From: an uncultured Christensenellaceae bacterium
Lineage (GTDB): Bacteria; Bacillota; Clostridia; Christensenellales; Aristaeellaceae
Length of the DNA: 64,000 nt
Assembly: GCA_905234985.1 (NCBI GenBank)
Contig: CAJOJQ010000002.1
Location: 1-64,000 of the forward strand
Reading direction: 5' to 3'
Under the pieces are notes generated by a model. That model was not told where the DNA came from. It searched no databases and worked only from the letters and a program-made list of their open reading frames with translations. The first letter of the stretch is position 1. Each line of letters starts with the position of its first letter. The position numbers were made by a program, and so were the translations under genes. Shown one piece after another: positions 51,973-60,917 of this stretch.

Positions 51973-53469
51973 ATGAATGATCTGGATTATCTGAAGCTAA
52001 CGGGATTTTCCAAACTCGCCTATAAGCTGGGCCATTTCTTCCGCGGCATTCCCAAAGGGTTTGCCGGGTTCCTGAAAGGCGTCGGGCGCTTCTTTGTGAA
52101 GCTGTTCGTGGGCATCGGCTCGGAAATCAAGGACGTTTGCCAGACTTTCGTCCAGGGCGACTGGAAAACCAAAATGTCCTATCTGGTGATGGGCTTCGGC
52201 TCCTTTGCCAGGGGACAGTGGGGGAGGGGCCTGCTGTTCTTCCTGTTCCAAACCATCTTTAACATTTACATGTTCATGCCCAACGCGGAATTTTCCGGCT
52301 GCTACTATTTGGGCAAGCTGAGCACCCTGGGCACCGTGGCTACCTACCGCGAAGGCCGCAAAACGGTGTACGGCGACAACTCCTTCTTCATTCTGCTCTA
52401 CGGCGTGCTGACGCTGTTCTTCATTCTGGCGTTCATCTATACCTGGCGCATGAACGTGAAGCAGAACAAGCTCAGCGAGCAGATCCTCAAAAGCGGCAAA
52501 AAGCTCAAGTCCACCAAGGACGACCTGAAATCCCTGGCGGACGAGCAGTTCCATAAGACGCTGCTGGCCCTGCCCACCCTGGGCGTGACCATCTTCACCA
52601 TTCTGCCCATCCTGTTCATGATCCTGGTGGCGTTCACCAATTTCGACGCCACCCACCAGCCGCCCAGCAAGCTGTTTACCTGGGTGGGGTGGGATAACTT
52701 CCACCAGCTGCTGTCCTCCGACAGCGCATCCTACGGCGGCACCTTCGGTCAGGTGCTGCTCTGGACGCTGATCTGGGCCTTCTTTGCCACCTTCCTGAAT
52801 TATTTCCTGGGCATGATGGTGGCTATCATGATTAATAAGAAGGGCATCAAGCTCAAGAAAATGTGGCGCACCATCCTGGTCATGACCATCGCCATTCCCC
52901 AGTTCGTATCCCTGCTGTACGTGAGCAAGATGTTCGCCGCCGACGGCCTCATCAACACGTACCTGATGCAGTGGGGCTGGATTTCTTCGCCCATTCCCTT
53001 CTGGACGGATCCCGTCTGGGCCCGCGTCACCGTGATCGTGATCAACGTGTGGATCGGCATTCCTTACCTGATGCTGATCGCCACCGGTATTTTGATGAAC
53101 ATTCCCGCCGACCTGTATGAATCCGCCCGCATCGACGGGGCCAACGCCTTCCAGATGTACAAGAAGATCACCCTGCCCTATATGCTGTTCGTCACCGGGC
53201 CTTACCTGCTGACCTCGTTTACGGGCAACATCAACAACTTCAACGTGATTTTCCTGCTGTCCGGCGGCAAGCCCCTGTCCCTGGAGCTGTCCGGCAACGC
53301 GGGCTATACCGATTTGCTGATCACCTGGCTGTACAAGATGACCGTTTCGGATACCAACTACAAGCTGGCCGCCGTTATGGGCATCCTGGTCTTCCTGGTC
53401 TGCGCCGTTATCAACCTGATTGTGTACAACATGATCCCGTCCGTTAAGAATGAGGAGGATTTCCAGTAA
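51973..53469 (+). CDS. malF: Maltodextrin ABC transporter permease MalF
   Basis: MalF forms one half of the maltodextrin channel. The 498-residue protein has a long N-terminal region (about 1-200) with extra hydrophobic segments and a coiled stretch, then the ABC permease domain with the EAA loop ESARIDGANAFQMYKKI near residue 380. The N-terminal extension resembles the large MalF proteins of clostridia. The start follows GGGAGGCGGG. It overlaps malG in a TAATG junction. Confidence 0.92.
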   Translation: MNDLDYLKLTGFSKLAYKLGHFFRGIPKGFAGFLKGVGRFFVKLFVGIGSEIKDVCQTFVQGDWKTKMSYLVMGFGSFARGQWGRGLLFFLFQTIFNIYMFMPNAEFSGCYYLGKLSTLGTVATYREGRKTVYGDNSFFILLYGVLTLFFILAFIYTWRMNVKQNKLSEQILKSGKKLKSTKDDLKSLADEQFHKTLLALPTLGVTIFTILPILFMILVAFTNFDATHQPPSKLFTWVGWDNFHQLLSSDSASYGGTFGQVLLWTLIWAFFATFLNYFLGMMVAIMINKKGIKLKKMWRTILVMTIAIPQFVSLLYVSKMFAADGLINTYLMQWGWISSPIPFWTDPVWARVTVIVINVWIGIPYLMLIATGILMNIPADLYESARIDGANAFQMYKKITLPYMLFVTGPYLLTSFTGNINNFNVIFLLSGGKPLSLELSGNAGYTDLLITWLYKMTVSDTNYKLAAVMGILVFLVCAVINLIVYNMIPSVKNEEDFQ

Positions 53470-54416
53470 TGAGCAAGAAGAATGAAATACCGGAAGTCGA
53501 TATCGTCATAGATCACGAGGCGGGCGTCATCCGGGAAGTAAAGCCGACGAATCTCCGCTCCAAGGCCGGGCATGAACGGCGGGTCAACGGCAGCATTTAT
53601 ACGCTGCTGGTCATCATTTCCATCGTCTGGCTCGCCCCGTTCGTGTTCCTGGTGTTCCAGTCCTTCCGTTCCTACCTGACGGAAAACGGCGGCATGGTGG
53701 CCTACCTGCTGCCCAAAAAGTGGTCGCTGGATAATTATACCTGGCTGCTCACCGATGAAAAGAGCAATTTCCTCCGGTGGTACGGCAACACGCTTCTCAT
53801 CGCCCTGTTCTGCTCCGTGATTCAGACGGGCATGGTGCTTTCCGTTTCCTACACCCTGAGCCGCCTGCGCTTCAAGGGCCGCAAGCTCATCATGAACGTG
53901 GTGCTGGTGCTGGGCATGTTCCCCGGCTTCCTCACCATGATCACCCTGTACTTCCTGCTCAAGCAGCTTGGCCTGACCCAGGAGGGCGCGATCCCCGGCC
54001 TGATTCTGATTTACTGCGCGTCCTCCGGTATGGGCTATTACATCTCCAAGGGCTTCTTCGATACCATTCCCAAGTCCCTGGATGAAAGCGCCCGCATCGA
54101 CGGCGCTACCCGCGCGCAGGTATTCATGAAAATCATCATGCCGCTGGCAAAGCCCATCGTCATCTATACCGTGCTGATGGCCTTCATGGCCCCCTGGGGG
54201 GATTACGTATTCGCCAGCTATGTGGCCTTTGGCTCCGAACCCAACTACAACGTGGCCGTTGGCTTGTACCGCTGGGTGAACGTGAACGACTATCAAGGCT
54301 ACTTCACGCGGTTCTGCGCGGGCGGCGTGCTGGTGGCGGTGCCCATTACCGCCCTGTTCCTGGCCCTGCAGAAGTATTATGTCGAAGGCGTGACCGGCGG
54401 CGCCGTTAAAGGATGA
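53469..54416 (+). CDS. malG: Maltodextrin ABC transporter permease MalG
   Basis: MalG is the second permease subunit. The 315-residue protein has a cytoplasmic N-terminal stretch, six transmembrane segments and the EAA coupling motif DESARIDGATRAQVFMKI (about 197-214). It begins within the malF stop codon, so synthesis is coupled. A strong hairpin directly follows its stop. Confidence 0.93.
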   Translation: MSKKNEIPEVDIVIDHEAGVIREVKPTNLRSKAGHERRVNGSIYTLLVIISIVWLAPFVFLVFQSFRSYLTENGGMVAYLLPKKWSLDNYTWLLTDEKSNFLRWYGNTLLIALFCSVIQTGMVLSVSYTLSRLRFKGRKLIMNVVLVLGMFPGFLTMITLYFLLKQLGLTQEGAIPGLILIYCASSGMGYYISKGFFDTIPKSLDESARIDGATRAQVFMKIIMPLAKPIVIYTVLMAFMAPWGDYVFASYVAFGSEPNYNVAVGLYRWVNVNDYQGYFTRFCAGGVLVAVPITALFLALQKYYVEGVTGGAVKG

Positions 54417-54455
54417 ACCGCCGATTGTCGCCAGTGGCGACAACAAATCGGCGGT
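54417..54455 (+). promoter_or_regulatory. Strong hairpin between malG and malK
   Basis: ACCGCCGATTGTCGCC folds with GGCGAC, a four-base bulge and AATCGGCGGT into a 16-bp stem with an AGT loop, starting the base after the malG stop. There is no T-tract. It may protect the upstream mRNA or mark a processing site. The rest of the 138-base gap shows only a GGAGCG SD before malK. Confidence 0.75.
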
Positions 54456-54554
54456 GAAATCAGCCGAAACGAGCGATCTGCCCATGAAGGGCAGTCGCGA
54501 CGATTGAGGCTGCGGACGGTATGGACGGTATTTTGAAAGGAGCGAGAAAGTACA

Positions 54555-55688
54555 ATGGCAAGTGTAACGCTTGAGCATGTAAAGAAAATTTACGATAAAA
54601 AAGTCGTTGCTGTGCATGACTTCAACCTGCAAATCAAGGATAAGGAATTCGTGGTGTTCGTCGGCCCCTCCGGCTGCGGCAAATCCACCACCCTGCGCAT
54701 GGTCGCCGGCCTGGAGGACATTTCCGAAGGCACCCTGAAAATCGGCGACCGGGTGGTCAACGACGTGGAACCCAAGGATCGCGACATCGCCATGGTGTTC
54801 CAGAACTACGCTCTGTATCCCCACATCAGCGTGTATGAGAACATGGCGTTCCCCCTGCGCCTGCGCAAGATGGACAAAGAAGAAATCCATCGCCGCGTGA
54901 CCCAGGCGGCAGAGATCTTAGGCATCACCGAATACTTAGGCCGCAAGCCCAAGGCCCTGTCCGGCGGCCAGCGCCAGCGCGTGGCCATTGGCCGCGCCAT
55001 CGTGCGCGAACCCCAGGTGTTCCTGATGGACGAACCGCTTTCCAACCTGGACGCCAAGCTGCGCAATCAGATGCGCGCCGAAATCATCCTGCTGCGCAAG
55101 CGCATCGACACCACGTTTATCTACGTCACCCACGACCAGACCGAGGCCATGACCCTGGGCGACCGCATCGTCATCATGAAGGACGGCTTCATTCAGCAAG
55201 TGGGCACCCCCCAAGAGGTGTTCGACACCCCCAAGAACCTGTTCGTGGCCGGGTTCATCGGCGCGCCCCAGATGAACTTCCTGAAAGCAAAGCTGATTAA
55301 GAACGGCCAGGGCTACGCCGTGCAGGTGCAGGGCATCACCGTGCCCCTGGAGGAAAAGCACAACGCCATTCTGGCGAAGAAGGGCGTGGGCGAGATGGAC
55401 GTCGTGCTGGGCGTGCGGCCCGAGCATACCACCGTCCGGTTCGGCAACAAGGAAAACGCCATCGAAAGCACCATCACGGTGAATGAAATGATGGGTTCCG
55501 AGCTGCATCTCCACGTTTCCACCGCCGCGTGGGACAGCGTGATCCTGCGCCTGCCCACCGTGGATTTGGATGAAACGACCCGTTCCTCCCTGTCCTACGG
55601 CAATAAGCTGTATTTCAACTTCCCCGGCAAGGTCATGCACCTGTTTGACCCCAATACGGAAGAAAGCCTGCTGTACAATAAGGACTGA
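54555..55688 (+). CDS. malK: Sugar ABC transporter ATPase (MalK/MsmX type)
   Basis: The 377-residue ATPase powers the maltodextrin importer. It has Walker [10 protein letters not shown] (about 37-45), the signature [15 protein letters not shown], Walker [13 protein letters not shown] and a C-terminal regulatory OB domain with [11 protein letters not shown]. It could also serve other sugar importers, as MsmX does. The start follows AAAGGAGCG. Confidence 0.94.
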   Translation: MASVTLEHVKKIYDKKVVAVHDFNLQIKDKEFVVFVGPSGCGKSTTLRMVAGLEDISEGTLKIGDRVVNDVEPKDRDIAMVFQNYALYPHISVYENMAFPLRLRKMDKEEIHRRVTQAAEILGITEYLGRKPKALSGGQRQRVAIGRAIVREPQVFLMDEPLSNLDAKLRNQMRAEIILLRKRIDTTFIYVTHDQTEAMTLGDRIVIMKDGFIQQVGTPQEVFDTPKNLFVAGFIGAPQMNFLKAKLIKNGQGYAVQVQGITVPLEEKHNAILAKKGVGEMDVVLGVRPEHTTVRFGNKENAIESTITVNEMMGSELHLHVSTAAWDSVILRLPTVDLDETTRSSLSYGNKLYFNFPGKVMHLFDPNTEESLLYNKD

Positions 55689-55701
55689 TCCATTCAGAAA
55701 A

Positions 55702-55736
55702 CGGAGTACAGAGCGATCCTGACTCTGTACTCCGTT
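55702..55736 (+). terminator. Hairpin after malK
   Basis: A perfect 13-bp stem (ACGGAGTACAGAG with its complement) around a 9-base loop lies between malK and the amylase gene. The following bases are TCTATG rather than a T-run, so it is at most a weak terminator or an mRNA-end protector. Confidence 0.6.
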
Positions 55737-55781
55737 CTATGAGCGCTTTTCCATCGCAACGCTTGCCACAGGAGGCGGAAC

Positions 55782-57305
55782 ATGATCGCACACCATGGTT
55801 TTTCCCGGCGCACCCGTCTGATCGCCTGCCTGCTGGCGGGGCTGCTGCTGCTGTCCCTGGCCCCAGCGGCCCGGGCGGAAAGCGGCATCGTATACGAAAT
55901 CTTCGTGGGTTCCTTCGCCGACAGCAACGGCGACGGCGTGGGCGACCTGAAAGGCATTGAGGAAAAGCTGGATTACATCGCGGATTTGAACGCCGATTGG
56001 ATCTGGCTGACCCCCATCCACCCCTCGCCCAGCTATCACCATTACGACGTGCTGGATTATTATGCCGTGGCCCCCGAATTCGGCACCCTGGCGGATTTTG
56101 ATTCCTTGGCGGCGGCCTGCGCGGAAAGAGGCATCGGCGTCATCCTGGACCTGGTGGTGAACCACACCAGCTCCGAGCATCCCTGGTTCCTGGAAGCGCG
56201 GTCAGCGCTGATCGCGGGGAAGGAAAGCGAATACCTCCAGTGGTATCACTTCTCCCAGGGCAGCGGCGCGCATATCGTGGAGGGCACGGCTGATTGGTAC
56301 TACGAAGGGCCTTTCGGCTATCATATGCCGGACCTGAACCTGGATAACGCCGCCGTGCGGGATGAAATCGCCCGGATCATGGCCTTCTGGCAGGGCCACG
56401 GGGTGAAGGGCTTCCGTCTGGACGCCGTGACCAGCTACTACACCGGCGACGCCCGGCGCAACGCCGATTTCCTGCGCTTCATCACCGATACGGCCAAAGC
56501 GGGCGACCCGAACTGCTATATCGTGGGCGAAGCCTGGACCAACGGCAACACCATCCTGACCCTGTACGAAAGCGGCATTGACAGCCTGTTCGATTTTCCC
56601 GCGGCGGATTCGGAGGGCGCGCTGGTAAAAGCCGCCCTGAAAGGCAACGCCGCGCCGGTGAGCAAGAAGCTGGCGGAATGGAACGAAAGCCTGAAAGCCG
56701 TTTCTCCCGCCTCCCTGGACGCGCCCTTTCTGAGCAATCACGATATGGCCCGTTCCCGGGGCATGCTGCGATCCGACAAGACGAAGATGAAAACGGCGGC
56801 CATGCTGTATCTGCTGCTGCCCGGCCGTCCCTACATCTATTACGGCGAGGAAATCGGCATGAGCGGCTCCGGGCGGGATGAAAACAAGCGCCTGCCCATG
56901 CTCTGGGCCGGGGAAGGGGACGGCTTCACCTGCCAGCCCCCCGCCGACGCGGATCAGGAGCAGCGGCTGACCGAGGGCGTGGACGTGCAGGCCGCCGATC
57001 CGGACAGCCTGCTTTCCTGGTACCGGCAGCTGACGGCGCTCCGCGCCCTGGCTCCCGAATTGGAACGGGGCGTCATGACCGCCATCGAAACGGATAACAG
57101 CTCTGTCTGCGCCTTTACGGTGAGGGACGGAAGTGCCGTGGCCGTCATCATCAACGCTTCTCCCAAGGCCGAAGCGGCAATCGACCTGATCGGAATGGGC
57201 CTGGATGGCAGCGCCCCGGTGGGCAGCGCGGGCATGACCGCCCCTTCGGGGGACGCGTTCTCCATGCCGCCCGTTTCCTGCCTGGTGCTTCGGCTGCCCG
57301 ATTAA
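55782..57305 (+). CDS. Secreted GH13 alpha-amylase-type enzyme
   Basis: The 507-residue protein has a signal sequence (about 12-32, ending ARAES) and a GH13 barrel. The conserved regions are DLVVNHTS (123-130), the nucleophile Asp214 in GFRLDAVTS, the acid/base Glu250 in IVGEAW and Asp321 in LSNHDMARS. The SNGDGVGDLKGI start is typical of oligo-glucosidase-like and amylase GH13 enzymes. It should cleave starch or dextrins outside the cell to feed the adjacent importer. Precise bond specificity cannot be told. Confidence 0.9.
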   Translation: MIAHHGFSRRTRLIACLLAGLLLLSLAPAARAESGIVYEIFVGSFADSNGDGVGDLKGIEEKLDYIADLNADWIWLTPIHPSPSYHHYDVLDYYAVAPEFGTLADFDSLAAACAERGIGVILDLVVNHTSSEHPWFLEARSALIAGKESEYLQWYHFSQGSGAHIVEGTADWYYEGPFGYHMPDLNLDNAAVRDEIARIMAFWQGHGVKGFRLDAVTSYYTGDARRNADFLRFITDTAKAGDPNCYIVGEAWTNGNTILTLYESGIDSLFDFPAADSEGALVKAALKGNAAPVSKKLAEWNESLKAVSPASLDAPFLSNHDMARSRGMLRSDKTKMKTAAMLYLLLPGRPYIYYGEEIGMSGSGRDENKRLPMLWAGEGDGFTCQPPADADQEQRLTEGVDVQAADPDSLLSWYRQLTALRALAPELERGVMTAIETDNSSVCAFTVRDGSAVAVIINASPKAEAAIDLIGMGLDGSAPVGSAGMTAPSGDAFSMPPVSCLVLRLPD

Positions 57306-57341
57306 AACCACCTATACTATCATTGAGAGGAATGATCTACC

Positions 57342-58820
57342 ATGCGCCAAAGCGGTATTCTGATGCATATTACCTCCCTGCCCGGGCCGGACGGCATCGG
57401 CAGCTTAGGGAAGGAAGCCTATGAATTCGCGGATTTTCTGCATGCCGCCAATATGGGCATCTGGCAGGTGCTGCCCATGGGTCCCACGGGCTACGGCGAA
57501 TCGCCCTACCAGTCGCCCAGCACCTTCGCGGGCAATCCCATGGTGATTTCCCTGGATAAGCTGGCCGAAGCGGGTTATCTGGATTTAGAGGGGGAAGAAC
57601 GTTACACCCCGGAAAACCTGGAACAGGTGGATTACGCCGCGGTGCAGGAGCATAAAACCCGGCTGCTGCGCAAAGCCTTCGCTCAGTCCGAGAGGAAGCT
57701 GAAAAAGGCCATCGCCCAGTTCCGGGAGGAAAACGATTGGGCCTACGATTACGCCCTGTTCGCCGCCATCAAGGCGCATTTTGATCTGCAAATGTGGACG
57801 AAGTGGCCCGACGAGGGCGCGCGCATGCGGGACCCGGACACCCTGAAAAAGTACGAAAAGAAGCTGGACAAGGAAATCCGCTTCCATCTGTGGTGCCAGT
57901 ACATCTTCGCCCAGCAGTGGAAAGAACTGAAAACCTATGTGAACGGCCTGGGCATCAAGCTGTTCGGCGATATTCCCATCTATGTGGCCGAGGACAGCGC
58001 CGACACCTGGACGAAGCCCGAAGTGTTCCAGCTGGACAAGGATCGGGTGCCCCGCCGGGTGGCGGGCGTGCCGCCGGATTACTTTTCCGAGGACGGCCAG
58101 TTGTGGGGCAATCCCCTGTACCGCTGGTCCTACCTGAAATCCAAGGGCTATGACTGGTGGGTGAAGCGCCTGGGTCATCTGAGCAAAATGTACGATATGA
58201 TCCGCGTGGACCACTTCATCGGCTTCGCCAGATACTATTCCATCCCTCACGGGGCCACGACCGCGAAAACGGGCCGGTACATCGACGGGCCGGGGAAGGA
58301 TTTGTTCATCACCCTGAACAAGAAGCTGCCTGGGCTGGACATCGTGGCCGAAGACTTAGGCCTGGTGACCGACCAAGTGCGGGAACTGATCGCCTTCACC
58401 GGTTATCCGGGCATGAAGGTTCTGTCCTTCGCGTTCGGCGCGGATGATTCCAATGTGCATATCCCGGAAAACATTCCGGAGAACACCGCCTACTACACCG
58501 GTACACACGACAACGTGACCGCCCTGGCCCGGGTCAAGAACTGCACCAAGGAAGAATTGGAAAGCGCCAAGGAAATCGCTGGGTTTGAAAAGCTCAAGGA
58601 CGCTTCCTGGGCCTTCATCCGCACGGTGTATGAGAGCAAGGCCCGCATCGCCATGGCCCCCATGCAGGACGTGCTGGGCCTGGACGACTGGGCCACCATG
58701 AACCGGCCCGGCACCGTGGGCGGCAACTGGCTGTGGCGCATGAAGCCCGGCACGGCTACCGAGGCTTTAGCGGAAAAATTGAATCGCCTGAACCGGGATA
58801 CCAAGCGTCAAACTGAATGA
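57342..58820 (+). CDS. malQ: 4-alpha-glucanotransferase
   Basis: MalQ transfers alpha-1,4-glucan chains between maltodextrins in the cytoplasm. The 492-residue GH77 protein begins RQSGILMHITSLPGPDGIGS and has the catalytic motifs IRVDHFIGFARYY (nucleophile Asp), DIVAEDLG (acid/base Glu) and YTGTHDNVTALA (Asp). Length is typical of the single-domain type. It ends the maltodextrin locus, and no obvious terminator separates it from the next promoter. Confidence 0.95.
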   Translation: MRQSGILMHITSLPGPDGIGSLGKEAYEFADFLHAANMGIWQVLPMGPTGYGESPYQSPSTFAGNPMVISLDKLAEAGYLDLEGEERYTPENLEQVDYAAVQEHKTRLLRKAFAQSERKLKKAIAQFREENDWAYDYALFAAIKAHFDLQMWTKWPDEGARMRDPDTLKKYEKKLDKEIRFHLWCQYIFAQQWKELKTYVNGLGIKLFGDIPIYVAEDSADTWTKPEVFQLDKDRVPRRVAGVPPDYFSEDGQLWGNPLYRWSYLKSKGYDWWVKRLGHLSKMYDMIRVDHFIGFARYYSIPHGATTAKTGRYIDGPGKDLFITLNKKLPGLDIVAEDLGLVTDQVRELIAFTGYPGMKVLSFAFGADDSNVHIPENIPENTAYYTGTHDNVTALARVKNCTKEELESAKEIAGFEKLKDASWAFIRTVYESKARIAMAPMQDVLGLDDWATMNRPGTVGGNWLWRMKPGTATEALAEKLNRLNRDTKRQTE

Positions 58821-58856
58821 ACCTGAAAGTTTCTGCAAAAGTTTGGAAAATGAGGG

Positions 58857-58885
58857 TTGACAATTCCCCGGGATACGAGTATACT
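58857..58885 (+). promoter_or_regulatory. Sigma-A promoter of the ABC exporter leader
   Basis: TTGACA (58857), 17 bases, TATACT (58880). Near-consensus, 34 bases upstream of the leader ORF start. Confidence 0.88.
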
Positions 58886-58918
58886 GTGAACGAAATTTGA
58901 AGGAAGGAGGCCGCGGAA

Positions 58919-59005
58919 ATGTACGTGAACGTTCGTAAAATGCTTGTACTGTTTGCAACCAAGGGATATTTCTGCGCATTTTTGCGGCCTGACAGAACCT
59001 GCTGA
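58919..59005 (+). CDS. 28-residue leader peptide upstream of ABC exporter
   Basis: A short ORF with an excellent SD (AAGGAGG, eight bases before the ATG) reads MYVNVRKMLVLFATKGYF and then CAFLRPDRTC. It lies between a strong promoter and a terminator-like hairpin that precedes an exporter gene pair. This matches leader peptides of antibiotic-responsive attenuators, such as BmrB of the Bacillus BmrCD exporter. Its SD region (58908-58914) is complementary to seven bases in its own 3' end (58984-58990). Confidence 0.7.
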   Translation: MYVNVRKMLVLFATKGYFCAFLRPDRTC

Positions 59006-59031
59006 ACGCTGTTGGCGGAAAGCGGGATAAC

Positions 59032-59066
59032 AAGGTCATCGGCTGCAAAGGCCGGTGGCCTTTTTT
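59032..59066 (+). promoter_or_regulatory. Attenuator terminator of the ABC exporter operon
   Basis: AAGGTCATCGGC pairs (with two G-U pairs) with GCCGGTGGCCTT and is followed by six T, 33 bases before the exporter start. An alternative helix is possible between 58984-58993 (GCGGCCTGAC) and 59035-59046 (GTCATCGGCTGC) and would block the terminator. A ribosome reaching the leader stop would cover the upstream strand and favour termination; a ribosome stalled earlier would favour read-through. Confidence 0.68.
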
Positions 59067-59099
59067 CATACTTCGTTTTACGGTAGGGAGGGATTTCCT

Positions 59100-60917
59100 A
59101 TGGAGCAGCGTAGCCTGATGGGAAAGCTGATCGGAGACAACAAGCGGTATTTTATCGCCGCGCTGGTGTGTACGGTGTTCACCGTGGCGATTGAGTTTAT
59201 TACGCCCATTATTTTAGCGGAAACCATGGATCATTATCTGCTGGGCGAACCTAGCCGTATGCCGGGCTTTGTGAACGCCTGGATCGAAGCCTTTGGCGGC
59301 AGGGATTTCATGGCAAGCCATTTGTGGATCGCGGGCGTCGTGTTGGTAGGGCTGAACGCGCTGAACGGCGTGTTTGGCTATATCAAGGGCCGCTCCCAGG
59401 CGATTGCGGGCGAAAACGTGGCCCTGACCCTGCGGGAAAGGCTGTACAGCCACATCCAGCGTCTGCCTTACGCCTACCATGTGAAGGCTGAAACGGGCGA
59501 CTTGGTGCAGCGGTGTACCTCGGATGTGGAAACCGTGCGGCGCTTCCTGGCCACGCAGATGATGCAGGTGGTGAACGCCCTGTTCATGGTGGCCATCGCT
59601 TTGGGGTATATGTTCAGCGAAAACGTGAAAATCACCCTCATCAGTATGATTATGATCCCCGGCCTGTTCCTGTTCGCCTGGCTGTTCTTCCGGTGGGTCA
59701 TCAAGAATTTCCGCCTGTCCGACGAAGCGGAGGGCAAAATGAGCGCCGTTTTGCAGGAAAACCTGACCGGCGTGCGAGTGGTTCGCGCTTTCGGCCAGCA
59801 GGAATATGAAGTTGAAAAGTTCGATCAGGCTTCCTCCGATTTCCGGAAAAAGACCTTCAAGCTCTGCAACCTGCTGGCGGTTTATTGGGCCACCAGCGAC
59901 TTGATGAGCATGCTGCAATCCATGATGACGCTGCTGGCTTGCGTGTATTTCGCCATTCGGGGCGAGATCACCGTGGGCGGTCTCATCATTTTCACCAGCT
60001 ACATTTGGAAGCTGCTGTTTCCTATCCGTCAGCTGGGCCGCATTTTGAGCGACGCGGGCAAAAGCAAGGTGGCCCTGGATCGCATTCAGGAGATTTTGGG
60101 CGTGCCGGAGGAACCAAAGGAGCCTGACGCCATCAAGCCCAGCCTCAAAGGCGATATCGTGTTCGATCACGTCACCTTCGGCTACGACAGCGGCAAGGAC
60201 GTGCTGCGGGATATGAGCTTCACCATTCCCGCCGGGAAAACCGTCGCCATTTTGGGGGCCACGGGCAGCGGGAAATCTACGGTTGCCCACCTGATCCAGC
60301 GGCTGTTCGACGTAAAGGAAGGCGAGATCCGCATCGGCGGCACGCCTATCAATCAAATCGACCGGTATTACCTGCGCTCCCGGGTGGGCCTGGTCTTGCA
60401 GGAACCCTTCTTGTATTCCAAGACGCTGAAGGAAAACGTGGCGATCGCCCGGCGGCACGCTTCCGATGAAGAAATTGACCGGGCGGTGACTGACGCGGCA
60501 GCCAAGACATTTATCCTGGACAGCGACAAAGGCTTTGACACCCTGGTGGGCGAGCGGGGCGTGACCCTGTCCGGCGGGCAGAAGCAGCGCGTCGCCATCG
60601 CCCGCACGTTGATGAAAGACAACGACGTCCTGATTTTCGACGATTCCCTGTCCGCCGTGGATACGGAAACCGACGCCCAGATCCGCGCGGCGCTGAAAAA
60701 GCGCAGCAAAGACACCACCACCATCATCATCAGCCACCGGGTGGTCACGCTTTCCCAGGCGGACCTGATTCTGGTCATGGAGGATGGAAAAGTCACCGAA
60801 CAGGGCAGCCACGAGCAGCTGATTCACTCCGGCGGCCTGTACAGCAGGATTTTCAGCATCCAGTCCGCCTTGGAAGAAGAATTCAAAGAGGAGAAAAACA
60901 GCTATGCAGCAGTTTGA
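59100..60917 (+). CDS. Heterodimeric ABC multidrug exporter, subunit 1
   Basis: The 605-residue protein is a half-transporter with six transmembrane helices (about 15-320) and an ATPase domain. Walker A is GATGSGKST, the signature is LSGGQKQRVAIARTL, and Walker B is VLIFDDSLSAVD. The residue after Walker B is Asp instead of the catalytic Glu, so this subunit carries the degenerate ATP site, as in BmrC/LmrC-type partners. The ATG at 59100 follows GGGAGGG. It overlaps the next gene by 14 bases. Confidence 0.92.
   Translation: MEQRSLMGKLIGDNKRYFIAALVCTVFTVAIEFITPIILAETMDHYLLGEPSRMPGFVNAWIEAFGGRDFMASHLWIAGVVLVGLNALNGVFGYIKGRSQAIAGENVALTLRERLYSHIQRLPYAYHVKAETGDLVQRCTSDVETVRRFLATQMMQVVNALFMVAIALGYMFSENVKITLISMIMIPGLFLFAWLFFRWVIKNFRLSDEAEGKMSAVLQENLTGVRVVRAFGQQEYEVEKFDQASSDFRKKTFKLCNLLAVYWATSDLMSMLQSMMTLLACVYFAIRGEITVGGLIIFTSYIWKLLFPIRQLGRILSDAGKSKVALDRIQEILGVPEEPKEPDAIKPSLKGDIVFDHVTFGYDSGKDVLRDMSFTIPAGKTVAILGATGSGKSTVAHLIQRLFDVKEGEIRIGGTPINQIDRYYLRSRVGLVLQEPFLYSKTLKENVAIARRHASDEEIDRAVTDAAAKTFILDSDKGFDTLVGERGVTLSGGQKQRVAIARTLMKDNDVLIFDDSLSAVDTETDAQIRAALKKRSKDTTTIIISHRVVTLSQADLILVMEDGKVTEQGSHEQLIHSGGLYSRIFSIQSALEEEFKEEKNSYAAV

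Noticed and set aside
59214..60827. A 537-codon open frame on the minus strand across ABC exporter subunit 1
   Set aside because: It is antisense to a clear ABC exporter and has the His/Gln/Gly-rich composition of a shadow frame.
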